A stretch of DNA of 64,000 bases. Source: Trichosporon coremiiforme. Lineage: Eukaryota; Basidiomycota; Tremellomycetes; Trichosporonales; Trichosporonaceae. The translations under genes and the position numbers were made by a program. Positions 1 through 12,591 of this stretch are shown one piece after another. Position 1 is the stretch's first letter; each line of letters opens with the position of its first letter. The stretch lies in contig BCJJ01000007.1 of NCBI GenBank assembly GCA_039545355.1, positions 1,426,001-1,490,000 of the forward strand, in the 5' to 3' direction. Below the pieces are notes generated by a model. It ran no database searches. It worked only from the letters and a program-made list of their open reading frames with translations, and had not been told where the DNA came from.

Positions 1-1378
1 CCATGGACTACGTTCTTCACCAGCAGGACCCGCGTCGCCACAAACCTCTCGTTGACTTTATGCTCAACACGGCCCTTACCACGGACTGGGAGGGCGGTTC
101 CGCGTACGACCTGACGCGCCGCGTGCAGCTATCGCGCATCCTCGTGCGCTGTCTGAAGTGGCGCTTCACGGACTGGGCTCCCGAGTTCGAGAAGCTCTAC
201 TTCAGCGTGTTCAATTGCACGTACGCCGATGTCCGCACGCATCTCGGCAGCATCATGAACGGTCTCGACCAGCTGCACTGGAACGCTTCGTACCCCAACG
301 TGCCCGCGCTCATTGAGGCTGTCCGCAACGATCCCAAGTGCGAGACTGACATCATGGGTATCCTGCCGCCGCGCCGACTCCAGGCGCAGGTCGATGAGAC
401 GATGGCCAACATTGAGAAGTTCCGCGCCGACCGTCCCAGCGGCCCGAAGGCGGCCATGAGCGACCACGACACTACAGCCACGACGCTCATCCACTGGCTC
501 GCGACCGAACTCGTCGACGTGCACGCTGTCGGAACGATGCCGTACATTGTCCCGATCCTGCCCAAGATCTTCGAGTTCCGCGAGATGAACGACAACACGA
601 CGATGCAGCAGAACGCGGGTCGTCTCCTCGCAATGGTCACGTCGATCACGCCGGCGTTCCAGCTCGTCGAGCCGCTCATGGAGCAGCTCATCTCCATTCT
701 GCATAACTCTGAGGTAAGCTACAAAACGCTGATAGGTAGCTAACAACAGTCCTGGCGCACGAAGATCCACTGCATGCCGGTGCTGAGTCTGACGTACTTC
801 CGCAACATGTCGCTCCTGTCGGAGCCGCTGAAGGCAAAGTGCCTCGATGTCATTTCGGCGTGCCTCAAGGACGAGAACCAGGAGGTCCGCGAGATGGCGT
901 CGGTCACGCTCAGTGGTTTCCTGCGCTGCTCGCAGCGCTCCATGGTGCTCGTACTCAAGGACCGCTTCGTGCGCGACATGCAGCGCATCAAGCTCCCGCG
1001 CCGTACCCTGTCGCCCGGCGTCATTAACCCGAAGTACCAGTCGACGCTCTTCGAGCTGCACGCCGCGGTTCTCGGGGCCGTTGCTATGTGAGTTTTGTAT
1101 TCCGTCCACCAAACTGACCTTCAGCGTCGAGGCGTTCCCCTACACCGTCCCGAAGTTCATCCCCTCGCTGCTGGCGGACACGCTCGCGCCGCGCGTCAGC
1201 GAGCCGATGCCGATCAGCGCTACAATTCGCTCGTGCATCGCGTCCTTCAAGCGCACGCACGAGAAGTACCAGGAGCGCATGACCGAGGACCAGATCGCGA
1301 GCATGAACTATGCCCAGGCCGGCAACAGCTATTGTAAGCTAGTTTGACACGGAATATAGCTGACCATCAGACGCATAA
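1..1378 (+). CDS. BLM10: Proteasome activator BLM10/PSME4, C-terminal part (5' truncated)
   Basis: This is the C-terminal end of the HEAT-repeat activator that caps the 20S proteasome; the 5' part lies outside the window. The frame enters at base 3. Exons are <3-713, 750-1087, 1125-1333 and 1371-1378, with introns of 36, 37 and 37 nt. The HEAT-like helices include the segment around LEPLMEQLISIL-type repeats and a conserved block near IVEAFPYTVPKFIPSLLADTL, typical of the family's C terminus. The last intron splits a Tyr codon: only splicing gives the ending N-S-Y-Y-A-stop, the Y-Y-A (HbYX-like) tail by which Blm10 docks in the alpha-ring pocket. Reading through the intron would give a different end, so the tiny last exon (8 nt including the stop) is well supported. 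Confidence 0.9.
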
Positions 1379-1699
1379 GCCACCCACTTCTAAACCACCT
1401 CATAATTTACATTTCTCACAGCCATCAAAGTCAAGTCCAGCAAGTCATTTCATCGTCACGACGTCTGTTTGAACATCCATGCAGTGTGCAAGAGCCAGTA
1501 GAAGCAGAATCAGAATGTATACAGTTAAGAATCGTTTCCAGATGCCGCGAGACACAGATCAGTGGTGGTGCCTCAAAGCCGTCATGATCGGCGGCGACGG
1601 AAGCAAATCGTTGGTCGGCGGCGACTGTGCTGCTCGACCAGATATCTCCAGCGACGACAATCTCGTTTCTTCTTCTCCAAAACAACCCAAAAGTCGAAT
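1379..1699. other. Intergenic, BLM10 to GluRS
   Basis: About 320 bases between two genes on the same strand. The part just before the GluRS ATG is rich in C and T with short A runs, as in basidiomycete 5' leaders. I see no RNA gene or repeat. Confidence 0.5.
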
Positions 1700-4073
1700 A
1701 TGTCGACCCTCACTATTCCCTACGTCGCTCAGCCTGACATGGCCCTCCCGGCCCTCGCCCTTCTTCAGGGTGCCGAGGTCGTCTGGGACGTCATCTCGGG
1801 TGACGCCGGCCAGCCCGACCTTGACGGTGTCAAGGGTGCTGAGGCTGTCCGCGCCAAGCTCAACGAGAAGACCCCCGCTGGTCCCTCGCTTCCCCAGCTC
1901 CCCAGCGAGTTCACTCCCAAGACTCCCTTCCCCGAGATCGCTGCCATCCTCGACGCCCTTGACGACTACCTTGCCTACAGGTGAGATCCCCTGTCGATGT
2001 GTGTTAGCTGACGTCAGGACCTACTTCTCCGGCTCGCAGTTCGGCCACAACGATGCCCTTCTGTGGGGTACCATCCGTTCGATCTCGGCTGCTGCCGGTA
2101 CCATGCGCAAGCCTGGTCGCCCCCACCTCCTCCGTTGGTACAACCAGGTCGAGTCGCTTCCTATCCTGAAGAAGCTCCTCGAGTCGTTCACCAAGGCCCG
2201 CTCGGACGCCGACAAGGCCAGGAAGAACAAGCGTACCGAGCACATTGAGGCTGAGCTCCTCAACGCTGTTCCCGGCAAGGTTGTTGTTCGTTTCGCCCCC
2301 GAGCCCTCTGGATACCTCCACATCGGTCACCTGAAGGCTGCCATCCTCAACCGCTTCTTCGCCGACAAGTACAAGGGCAAGTACATCCTCCGCTTCGACG
2401 ACACCAACCCCACCAAGGAGGAGGGCGAGTTCGAGGACGCTATCAAGGAGGACCTCGCCATGATCGAGGTCGACTTCGACAAGGTTGTCCACACCTCGGA
2501 CCACTTCGACAAGATCGCCGAGTTCACCGAGAAGCTCATCAAGCAGGGTGACGCCTTCATGGACGACACTGACGCCGAGCTCGTCAAGGAGCAGCGCCGT
2601 GCTCTCATCCCCTCCAAGAACCGTGACGCCTCCATCGAGGACAACCTCAAGCGTTTCCGCGAGATGTGCGAGGGCACCCCCGAGGGCCAGAAGTGGTCGC
2701 TTCGTGCCAAGATCGACTACACCCACAAGAACGGTACCATGCGTGACCCCGTCATCTACCGTTACGTCGGTGGCAGCCACCACATCACTGGCGAGAAGTA
2801 CAAGGCCTACCCCATGTACGACCTTGCCTGCCCGCTCATTGACCACATTGACGGCGTCACCCACGCCCTCCGTGCCAACGAGTACGCTGCCCGTCACGAG
2901 CAGTACGCCTGGTTCCTCCAGAAGCTCGGCCTGCCCAACATTGAGATCTTCGACTTCTCGCGTATCGACTTTGTCTACACTGTCCTGTCGAAGCGTAAGC
3001 TCAAGTACCTCGTTGACCAGGGTGTTGTTTCCGGCTGGGGCGACCCCCGTTTCCCCACTGTCCGTGGTATCCGCTCGCGTGGTATGACCGTCAAGGGTCT
3101 CAAGGACTACATTGTCGGCCAGGGCGCCTCGCAGCAGATGCTCCAGCTCGAGTGGGACGGTATCTGGAACGTCAACAAGCGTGTCATTGACCCCATCGCT
3201 CCCCGCTACTGGGCCATTGCCGAGGAGAAGATGGTCCCTGTCGAGGTCATCGGCGGCCCCGCCAAGGAGGAGGTCGTCAAGAAGCCCCTGCACAAGAAGG
3301 ACCCCAAGATTGGTGAGAAGGACCTCGTTCTCTCGAGCCACCTGATCATGGAGCAGGCCGACGCCAAGTCGTTCGGCGACAACGAGGAGATCACCGCCAT
3401 GGACTGGGGCAACGTCATCGTCACCGAGAAGAAGGTCGACGCTGCCGGCGACGTTGAGTCGCTCAAGGTCAAGCTCCACCTCGAGGGCGACTTCAAGAAG
3501 ACCTCGAAGAAGGTCACCTGGCTCTCGGCTTCGACCAAGGAGCACCCGCTCGTCCCCGTCGTTCTGATCGAGTACGACTACCTGATCACGAAGAAGAAGC
3601 TCGAGGAGGACGACAATCTGCCTGACGTCATCAACCCCAAGACCGAGTACCGCGTCAACGCGCTCGCGTCGGCCGAGGTTGCCAACCTCAAGAAGTGGGA
3701 CATTATCCAGTTCGAGCGCAAGGGCTTCTACATCTACCAGGGCGAGAAGGACGCCGAGGGCCGCATGCAGTTCGGCTACATCCCCGACGGACGCGCCGAG
3801 TCCATTGCCCTCAAGGCCAAGCCCGCCGCCGTCTCCACCGCGCCCAAGGACAAGTCCGCCACCAAGGGATCCTGGGGCAAGCCCGGCACCAAGAAGGCTG
3901 CCCCCGCCCCTGCCGCCGATGGCTCGAAGACTGTCCTCTCCGACGCCACGTCGGGGTTTGAGATCCCCATCAAGACCAACATGTTCCAGTCGGACCGCAT
4001 CTACGGCAACGACGGCGTCCACCCCGAGCCCAAGGTCAACATGTTCAAGAGCACCCCTATCTACGACCAGTAA
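1700..4073 (+). CDS. GUS1: Cytosolic glutamyl-tRNA synthetase
   Basis: Charges tRNA-Glu in the cytosol. Exons are 1700-1980 and 2018-4073 with one 37-nt intron, giving 778 aa. The N-terminal ~170 residues form a GST-like domain, as in eukaryotic GluRS where it mediates complex assembly (Arc1-type partners in yeast). The class I catalytic core follows: PEPSGYLHIGH with HIGH at residues 195-198, RFDDTNP shortly after, and a KMSKS-equivalent LSKRK at 417-421. The anticodon-binding beta-barrels follow, then a Lys/Ala/Pro-rich linker and a short C-terminal tail. The ATG at 1700 is chosen because the first exon splices in frame to the GST-like domain; upstream in-frame sequence does not look coding. 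Base-ending codon bias (C/G third positions) suggests high expression. Confidence 0.95.
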
Positions 4074-5044
4074 GCGGAGCGTAGCATGGTTGAGCGTTGC
4101 GGAGCGCAATGCTCGAAGCTCTACAAAACACGAGCACAATGCACCGCGACCCTAGATCACGATGCATCTATTGACATCTTTGTTTGCGCGAGCGAGTCCG
4201 AGCGATCCGAGCTTTCAAAATTGACGACCAGGCGCGCCCATCATCCAGCCATCTTACTTGACAATGATGACGGAACGTCCGAGCGCAAGATGCGCACATC
4301 TTCTGGAGCGCCCAAATTCTCCGCAGCCACGACTTGAACTTTCGAGGAGATGCTGCGCTATGACTGTTTCTATTGCAGCCTCACTTGCGAGTCAGACAAA
4401 CATGGAGCGGAGAGACTGCCGGTCTCTTTGAGTGAGATAACCAGTGATGACCAACGTTGAGGGCACGGGGCAGGGCACGGGGCAGGGCATGCGGACAGGG
4501 CTGACGTTGGTGATCATGACAAGATGAGGGAATGCCAGAGGGACGCGCTGACACTAACAAGGTCCAAGCGTCATGTCACCAGCACAGAGCGCACTCAATA
4601 TCCGCCCTCCCCTTCCTCCATTCGCTCTTTCCTCCAAGCCCTCGTTTGCACTAACTCTCATCTTAAGACTGACCCGTACAGAAAGACGGTCGCACCCCAG
4701 TGATTGTGAGTCCAGGAGCTGATCACAGAAGCCGACGATCGCCACATCGACGATCAAACGAGCACCGCTGTGAACGCACAACGGCGGACGAGCGCCCCTC
4801 TGCTCCTCTGACTCGCCCGACGCCCTCCCGTTGCCCCATTGTTCTCAACGAAAGACAGCTTTTGTCCTCCCGACTCCCACCGTTCCCACTGTTCGTCAAT
4901 CTCGCGGTCTTCTCTTCTTCGCAAAAGTCGTGAATCGTGTACATTACTTGAAGCTCAGACCTCGCCTCGCCTGGCTCATAGCTCGTTGTCCTCATCCGTC
5001 GACACGCACCCTGGGTCACGCCAACGGCTCGACACTCACCCGAC
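4074..5044. other. Intergenic and 5' leader, 971 bases
   Basis: No gene seen. It holds the short tandem repeat listed separately and, near 4706-4728, a GTGAGT...GCTGATCACAG pair that could be a very small 5' UTR intron of the next gene. The last 250 bases are CT-rich and probably promoter or leader. Confidence 0.4.
4450..4511. repeat. 12-bp tandem repeat bracketed by a short inverted repeat
   Basis: Two perfect copies of GGGCACGGGGCA (4461-4484) plus a partial third. They are flanked by ACCAACGT (4450) and ACGTTGGT (4504), which are reverse complements, so the G-rich repeat could sit in a hairpin loop. Confidence 0.6.
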
Positions 5045-8000
5045 ATGGTCGGACTCATAAAGAACATCTTTCGCTTCTCGCGCAAGAACGGCCCGGAGCG
5101 TGGTAAGTGACACCGCACACCTACATGCCGACCATGCGCGGCATTGGATGTATGACCTTTGCCGAATGGAAGTTGTGGCAAACATTTGTGTTCTCACTCT
5201 CCGTGCGTCAGCTGATCACCAAGCATACATCGAACCATCGCCGCCGCCGGACGACGCGACGTTCAGTTCCCACCATGAGTATCCCGAATACTCGGAGGAG
5301 TTCACGCCGTACCCTTTCTTCCCTACGCCTGGCGACAAGGAGCTGAACGGAGCAGGAGCAGGATTTGAAGTGGACCGACCCCCACAACAGGGCGTGCCAC
5401 CACCCTTTCACCAAGCCCAGACTCAACAGCAAACGCAACTTCAAGGCGGCTTTGATCATCAAGGCTCGCATCCATACCCTCAGTACCCTCTGTCACCGGG
5501 TGGTGATCAAGGCTTTCCTCAGCCCGGATTCTCCCAACCCCAACCCCTCCCTCAGCAACCCCTTCCTGAACAGTTCGCCCAGCAGAACGGCTACATCGCA
5601 CAGAACAGTCAGTCCCAGCCCAACGGCCAGGATTTCAGCCCGGACAAGTTCTCAAAGACGACGCTGAAGAGCGCCTCCGGTATCGCTATCGACTTCATCC
5701 CCGAAGAATCCGAGCCGGACTCAGAGACAAGTCCGACCAAGCGCCGTGGCTACGAGCTCGGCACGCGGCCGCCCCCCGTTCCGCCCAAATCATCCCTCGC
5801 GCAGGCAGTCCCGAAGCCGGCATTGTCGGCGGTAACGCAGGCATCTGAGAACAGCGCGGCGCTGATCGAGCGACACCGCAACGCTATCCAGAAAGTCGCG
5901 GCTAGGAAGGGTGAGCTGGGAGGTTGGACTGACAGCTGATATCAGTCGAGCCGTGGATCGATAACCACGAGCCGTTCGTGACTGAGCACAGTAAGTTGGG
6001 GCGTACTTGTGGTAGCTAACAGGACAGAAGCGGCCACACCCCCAAAGGGTCAGAAGGTCAAGCCCACCAAGCACCAGCAGAGCATGTCGTTCTCGGCTTT
6101 GGCAACGGGGCAACAAACCAATCCCCCCAGCAGTGGAGGGAAGGACAGTGTGCTGAGCCGTGGCGCACATAACCGACACAGCAGCTGGGCGGGCTCGGCT
6201 CGCTCTGCAGGCGTTTTCAGTGAGGACGAGCCACTCCCCGAGCCGCAACCGGTATGTTACTTAGCTACGAGGCATCCGGGAGCTAACGCTCAGTTGACAG
6301 TAGAGAACCTGAGTCTGTTCAGTCAGCAGAGCCCGAAGCCTGCCACGTTTTTGCCTCCGAACAAGCGACTTAAGGCGAAGGGTAAAGGCAAGGAGAAAGC
6401 CAGTAAGAAGGATAAAGGCAAGGAAAAGGAGAAGGAGAAGGCAAAGGAGGGTAAAAGTGACAAGACCCCGCCTGCGGCCAACGAGATAGACAAGGGCAAA
6501 GGCAAAGCGACGACCGCCGAGCTCGACGCCCTCTTCGACAACAACAACAACAAGTTCGACCTGCTGCGAGCGTTAGAGAACGTGGACCGCTTCCGTGCCG
6601 AGGGTCCAGAGGCCGACAACATTGCGCACATGCGTACTCTAGCCATGCTCTCAGCGGCTACCGGTGGCGCAGTGAACGACCATCCCCTCCCTGAGCAGAG
6701 GGACGCGAACACGAGTGGCGAGAACAGCGACAGGAACAGTGGCGGAGCCAGCGGCGAAGTCAACACTTCCGCCGAAACAGGCGACAAGCGCAAGATGCAC
6801 AACTCGTTCAACACGACCACGACCGAGAGCTTCGGGCACATCTACCACCGTGATGGCCGTCCTGTTCCGCCGCCCAATGGAGGTCCCTCGGGGCGCTTCT
6901 CACATCATCGGCACCATTCGTCTGGCGGCGCTCTCGCTGATATCAGCGAGGCGACCGAGAGTCGTACGGCCAAGCCTCAGGTTACCACTGTCGAGGACGT
7001 CCCGGATGTAAGCTGCAATCGCGTCGAAAAGCTAACGCCAGGTCGACCTGCCCATGGCGCAGGTGCCACTCGGAGCCCGCGCACCAGTCACTGCCGCTCC
7101 GCCAGTCCCCGCTGCTCCGCCTGTTGCGACTGCGCCACTCCGTTCTGCTACTCCCGAAGTGCCAGAGCCCAAGCTGCCCGACGTCGAGCGCGAGATTCTG
7201 CAAGCCATCGCACCTCCGCCTTCCTCTACGCCAGACTCCGAGGCGAGCTCCTCCTTCACCAAACTGCAGGGGCTGCTGGACCGTTCCTCGTTCCACGACG
7301 AGATACTGTGTCAGCTCCTCGACGCTATCCACAACCGTTTAATTGGTGAGGAGGCGCAGAAGGCGCTCATCCGTGCGGCGAAAGCGAGAGTTGTCGAGCT
7401 GAAGGACATGAAGGCGAGAGGGGAGGTACGTTCGATTTTCCTGTTGTGGACCGGAATGACCGCTGACAGACTGCAGGAGATTCTGCTCAGCCCACCGCGC
7501 GGCAATACCAAGCCGCTCAAAATTTACAAGAGGTCGAAGCCGGCCAAGAAAGCGGAATCTGATGAACACGATGAGAGGGTGGAGAAGGCTAAGCCGGAGA
7601 AGGAGAAGGCAAGCCTTGAGCCGCCCCCCATGACTCGCGAGCCGTCCCAGGATCTGCCGTCGATGCTACACACGCCGACGGATGAGATTGCGAGCTCTGG
7701 CCCCGCCAGTTCCGGTCGTTCAGCGACTGACGGGTATATACCACGCACCGAGACTGATGTCGTGAGCTAGAGCACACTTCATACTTGCTGTCAGCTGACA
7801 ACCAGCGCACACCACACATACAAGACTGGACGAAGAAGGTAAACTGCGGAACGCCATAGTCGGAGCTGATAGCCAGTTGAACGGCCTCAAGCAATGGGCG
7901 TTCAAGCCAGGCAAACAGAAGGCAGCGGCCGCGACGACCGATTCGACGTACCTCCCATCTCTGCATGGGACGCCGTTTACGACCGGTCCGAACCCGGTGC

Positions 8001-10515
8001 CAATGGAGCGTGACCCAACCCCGCCTAGCTCTCACGACGCGCATCTCCGAGGCTCGTATGACTCTGCGCGCAAGTGGAACCCGACACTGTGGACTGGCGG
8101 CTCGTACGGTGCCACCGGCGCGCCGTCTCATGGCCCATCGACTTCCTTCGGAGGCCACCCCAGCCAGGACTTCGGCGGCCCGATGCCTCAGCAGCACTTC
8201 AACTCGTTCGGGCGCGGCCACACGCCTGCAGCGTCATGGAGCGGACCCGACGGCGCATACACCACGCCAGCATTCACTCAGCCTCCCCGCGACACTCGGG
8301 ACACGGACCAGACCTACACGAGTCCCGAGATGGCGCGGGCCGGACCTAACTTCCACCCCAGTGTCGGTCCTTACGCCGGCATGAATCCTATCCCTCTCGC
8401 TGGTCCGGGCGGGTACGACGCGCCATACCACGTTGAGCGGTTCTCGATGCCCGTCTCTGATGAGGAGCTGCGCACCACCGCCGACATCATCAATGGCACG
8501 CGCACCTTTGTCGTCCCGCTTGGCAGTCTCTCCGGACCAGGCGGGTTTGGCTTCTTCGATGGCCCGTTCCCGATCAGCTTCCCCGTGCCACACCAACAGG
8601 CTGAACAGGACCCCTGGGACAAGTCGGCGAGTATCCACACGCTGTACTCTGAGCTGCCGAAGGAATGTACTCCGCCCATGTCGACGCCGAGAGCGAAGAA
8701 GAAGGAGGCAGACGCCGAGTCTGTCGTGAGCCGCGCGCCCACCGTGCCGCCCAAGGACACGCCGGAGGTTACTGCGCAGAAAGTGCCGGCCCCCAAGCCT
8801 GCCACCGTTGAGGAGAAGGCCGAGAAGCCCAAGGCCGCCTCCCCGAAGAAGACACCCCGGATGGCGGACCTGCACCTTCCCTCCGATCCGAGCGCGGCGC
8901 CAGCTATCAGACTGCAAGCGCCGACAACCACGGCGCCAACAACAACGGACCCAACAGCCGTGACGGGGAGCAAGTCGAACTCGACGCCAGTCACAGAGTC
9001 GACAGCACGCAGCGGCTCGAACTCCTCTGTCGAGCGGCGGAAGTGGGACGCAGCTCCGTCCACGCGCGAGTCATTCACAGCCCAGCCTCAGCTGCCGGCC
9101 TACCAGTCCCAGCCGAGCTCGCCCAAGACACCGAACGGGCAGCCTTTCTCCCCCCCTGCTCCTGAGAGACGATCCGCCTCCTCGACACCAAAGGCTCCGT
9201 CGTCACCGATGAAATCCGGCCAAGGGCTCAATGGTACGGCGGGGTCAGAAAAGGCACGGACGGAGAAGCAGCAAGACAAGCGCCACTCGGGGGACAATAA
9301 TAAGGCTGGCAGTGTCGCTCCATCGTACTCGACGACGCACACTGCGCGGGCATTTGAGGTCATGTCCCCCGAGACGATGACGACAAATATCTCCCGCGAG
9401 CTCATGCCGCCGGATCACGTTACGGAGCGGCTTTACGCTTGGGCGAAGGAGAAGACCGAGCTCGACTTTGTGGAGACGTTGGAACGGCTCACGGGCGGGG
9501 ACGAGGTGAGTCATGCCTCCTTCATCGGTCCAGCTGAGTACCTGCTGTTGAGCTGACGACAGATCCGCGAGTTCCCTCTTACAATCTTCACGCTCCAGAC
9601 GTGGAAACGGTGAGTTTAGCCTCGGATGCTGATAGCTGACAGCATCAGGTACGTGAAAGCCAAACTGGAGCGAGGGACAGAGTGCGACCGCCTCCTCGTC
9701 CCACCTGAGCTTTGTGATGCCATCAACCGCGCCGTACAAGCTGTGAGCTTTGAGCGACGACATGCGAGCTGACAAGGACAGAAGCAGTACAACGACGCAG
9801 CCGACCTACTCCTGCAAGCCTGGAAACCCTTTGGGCGTGAGCGCGCCCCGCGTCTCATTATAACCCTGCACAGGCATGGAGTCCAGGTGAGTGCCCTCCT
9901 CCCCCCAACTCCCACATCGCCTGGCTGCCCGAAAAGGCATGTTCAAAGCTGACAGCAGGTACGCTTTCCCTCTCTTCGCTTCAGCTGTTGTAGAGTCAGG
10001 GTACAGCTAACGCCAGGACGCCTGGTTCGCGAACCGCTACGACCTCCCCGCGCTCAAGATGCTGAGTTACCACGTCTCGGCCGCTGGGGACGAGACGCCC
10101 GACCCCCGCCCGCATCTGTGGTGGAACGCGATTGCGCGCGCGTGGCCTGACCTAACCTTGCCCGATGCCGAGACGCAGCGGACTGCCTTCCGTGTCGCGT
10201 CTACCCACATCCTGGAGGGAAGGCGAGAGGACGCGAGTACTCGCGCGGCTGTTGTTGCGAGGAACCTGTTGCTGTGAGTGAGAGGTAGGCAGGGGGAGGG
10301 GAGAGGGGCTTAGCTGGGGCATTGGTACGTCGCGAGCTGACAGACAGGAGCTACGAGCCGACGTATGAGCATAATCTGGGCAAACTGAGAGAGCTCATCG
10401 TGACTGAGGTGAGGCTATGTGAGTGGACGTCAGCTGACAGCAGGTTACGAGGCTGCTCGAGCGGAAGCGGAGGGGCAAGCTGCGCGTCAGCGGGCGGCCG
10501 AGTAGGAGTCCGTGA
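5045..10515 (+). CDS. Large, mostly disordered protein of unknown function, 17 exons
   Basis: I do not recognise this gene. Exons: 5045-5102, 5224-5910, 5946-5990, 6028-6251, 6294-7007, 7042-7425, 7477-7761, 7806-7838, 7877-9505, 9563-9609, 9649-9742, 9782-9836, 9874-9886, 9959-9989, 10017-10273, 10348-10408, 10444-10515; all phases agree and give 1562 aa. The N terminus is short and basic (MVGLIKNIFRFSRKNG). Then come Pro/Gln-rich sequence, an SH3-ligand-like RPPPVPPK, a Lys/Gly/Glu run (residues ~370-410) and a folded-looking helical segment near LLDRSSFHDEILCQLLDAI. The last ~300 residues look structured (EFPLTIFTLQTWKRYVKAKL, later YEPTYEHNLGKLRELI). A scaffold role is possible but unproven. 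Uncertain points are the acceptor of intron 1 (5211 or 5223, both in frame), the 27-nt intron 9990-10016, and whether the intron ending at 10563 is only in the 3' UTR. Confidence 0.75.
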
Positions 10516-10857
10516 GGATGGAGGTTGAAGTGAGCTTTCGCGTCTGTGTCTAGCTGACACCAGAACCGGCCCCTGCTCCCCAAGCTTATGGGCGAGTGAG
10601 GCGGTGTGCTGGTCGATAGTTGTTGCGAAGAGGAGAGCTCTCTGTGTCTTTGGTTAGCTAACCTCAGCCTGTGTTCAGTCCGTGGACAGTTGTTATTTTT
10701 TCCTGGTTACATGCAGACTTTGTTCGCATCATGATTGTGCATACAGCGTTCCTGCCAGGCAGGGGCAGGTGGATATAGGAGATGGTGACAATGCAGGAAT
10801 GGATGGGGTGGGACGAATCTAAGAAACACACAGAAAGAGAAGAGAAAGGAAGGAAGC
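10516..10857. other. Convergent 3' ends of the 17-exon gene and NOP58
   Basis: About 340 bases of 3' flank. A GTGAGC...CTAGCTGACACCAG intron-like stretch at 10530-10563 may be spliced from the 3' UTR of the upstream gene. No other feature seen. Confidence 0.4.
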
Positions 10858-12591
10858 TTAGACCTCGGAGTGGCGCTTCTTCTTCTTCTTCTTTTCTCCG
10901 TCCTCGCCGTTGGCCTCGGACGCTCTCCTCTTCTTCTTCTCCTCCTTCTTGCGCTTCTTCTCGTCGACGTCGTCCTGCACCTCGCCGGCCGCCTCGACGG
11001 CGGCACCAGCAGCCTCGGCGAGCTTCTTGGCCGCCTTGGCGGCCTTCTTGGCCTCCTTGCGTGCCCGCCTCTCCTCCTTCGTCTCTCCCTCGGGGGCCAT
11101 GGAGACGTCGCCGTCGGCCATGGACACGTCGGCGTCGACGGCGAGCGACTCGCGCTTCTTCTTCTTGTCCTTCTTCTCCTCAGCAGGCTGTGTCGGGAGG
11201 AGGTTGTCCTCGGCCGCGTTGTAGCCCGACGACGAGCCCGTGAGCTCGAACTTGGGCTGCTGGCGCGCGGCGCCAGAGGTGGCGGTGCGGTTCGAGACGA
11301 TGCCGGCGCGGTGCTCGAGGGCGCGGAGGCGCGACTCGAGCTTGATGCGCTCGGCGATACCGAGCTCGCCGGCGCCGAACTCGGACTTGGTCTCGGCGTC
11401 CGACAGCGCGTCGAGACGGATCGAGAGCGACGCCTTCGTGCTCGTCATACGCGCCATCTTACCCTTGAGCTTCTGGGGAGCCTGGCCGACAAGCGACGCG
11501 TGGTAGATCAGACCGTACTTGGGCGTGTCGTGCTTGGTCTTGAGGGCACGGAAGAGCGCCTTCTCGGCACCGAGGATCTGGACGGTCGAGGCGGGGAACT
11601 TGGCAAGGTTCATGAGCGAACCGGCGTGCGAGATGAGACGGGCACCAACGAGATCACCGACGAGAGCGGTAAGGTTGGGCGCGATAGCCTGCATACGGTT
11701 GCGCAGGTACTCCGAGAGCTGGGTGCGGTACTCGGTGATGCTGATGACCTGGTCGCAGAGGTCGTTGATGTGGTTCATGTCGGTGTCTGAGATCTCGGTA
11801 CCCATGGAAAGCTCAGCAGCCTGCTTCAGCGTAGCCTCAAGGTCCTCGGGGAGGACCATCGAGAAGTCGGTGGTGGCAGCGTTCGTACGGAAGCCCATGG
11901 CCTTGACGACACGGGCGTAGGCGAGGTTGTCGACAATGATCTTGCCCATCTCGGGGAAGTGCCAGCCGTACCACTCCTTAACACGCATCGAGTAGATGTT
12001 GATCTCCTTGTCGAGGTCGTCAAGGAGGGCGATAGCCTGGATGACCATGGTGTCGACCTTGTCGGTGGAGAACTTGAGCTTGAAGCGCGAGAGCGAGTGA
12101 CCGAGACCGAGCGACATGGTGTTCAGGTCCTTCTGCTCAACACCGCCGAGGAGCGAAGCGAGCTGCTGGCGGATGCCGCGGTACAGGTCCTGGGTCGAGG
12201 AGTCGGAGACAACGGGGATCTTGAGCGACTTGGTGATGGTCGCAGCAAGCTTGGGCTCGGAGACAACGAGCGTGACATCCTTCTTCTTCTTCTTGCCCTC
12301 ACCGCCGGTAGCGTCAACGAGGAACTTCTCGAGGCCCTCGGTCAGGCGGCCATCCTGGATAGCAGCGAGGTCCTCGACAGCGGTCGCAGTGGAGGTGAAG
12401 CGCTGGATGGCCTCGACCTTGAGACTGTATATCTGTTAGCAAATGTCCCGCAAGTGACAACAGTGAACGCACGCCTTGTTGGCCTTCTCGGGGGTCTCGA
12501 ACTCCTTCCAGAGGTCCTTGGAGTCAAGCTTGTAGTCGTTGCCGAGCTTGAAGACGACGAAACCGATCGGGGTTTCAGAGAGGACGAGCAT
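10858..12591 (-). CDS. NOP58: Box C/D snoRNP core protein Nop58
   Basis: Core protein of box C/D snoRNPs, needed in the nucleolus for rRNA 2'-O-methylation and processing. Exons on the minus strand are 12591-12473 and 12424-10858 with a 48-nt intron, giving 561 aa. The N terminus MLVLSETPIGFVVFKL is the NOP5 N-terminal domain. A NOSIC/coiled-coil region with NIYSMRVKEWYGWHFPE follows, then the Nop RNA-binding domain with the signature around GARLISHAGSLMNLAKFPASTVQILGAEKALFRALK (given here only as a position, ~residues 320-355). The last ~130 residues are Lys/Glu-rich and end in a poly-Lys stretch plus RHSEV, as in fungal Nop58. Nop56 is excluded by the start sequence and tail. The intron is too short to host a snoRNA. 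Confidence 0.95.

Noticed and set aside
2004..4139. Long open frame on the minus strand opposite GluRS
   Set aside because: Val/Leu/Asp-rich shadow of a strongly codon-biased gene; the plus strand has all GluRS motifs.
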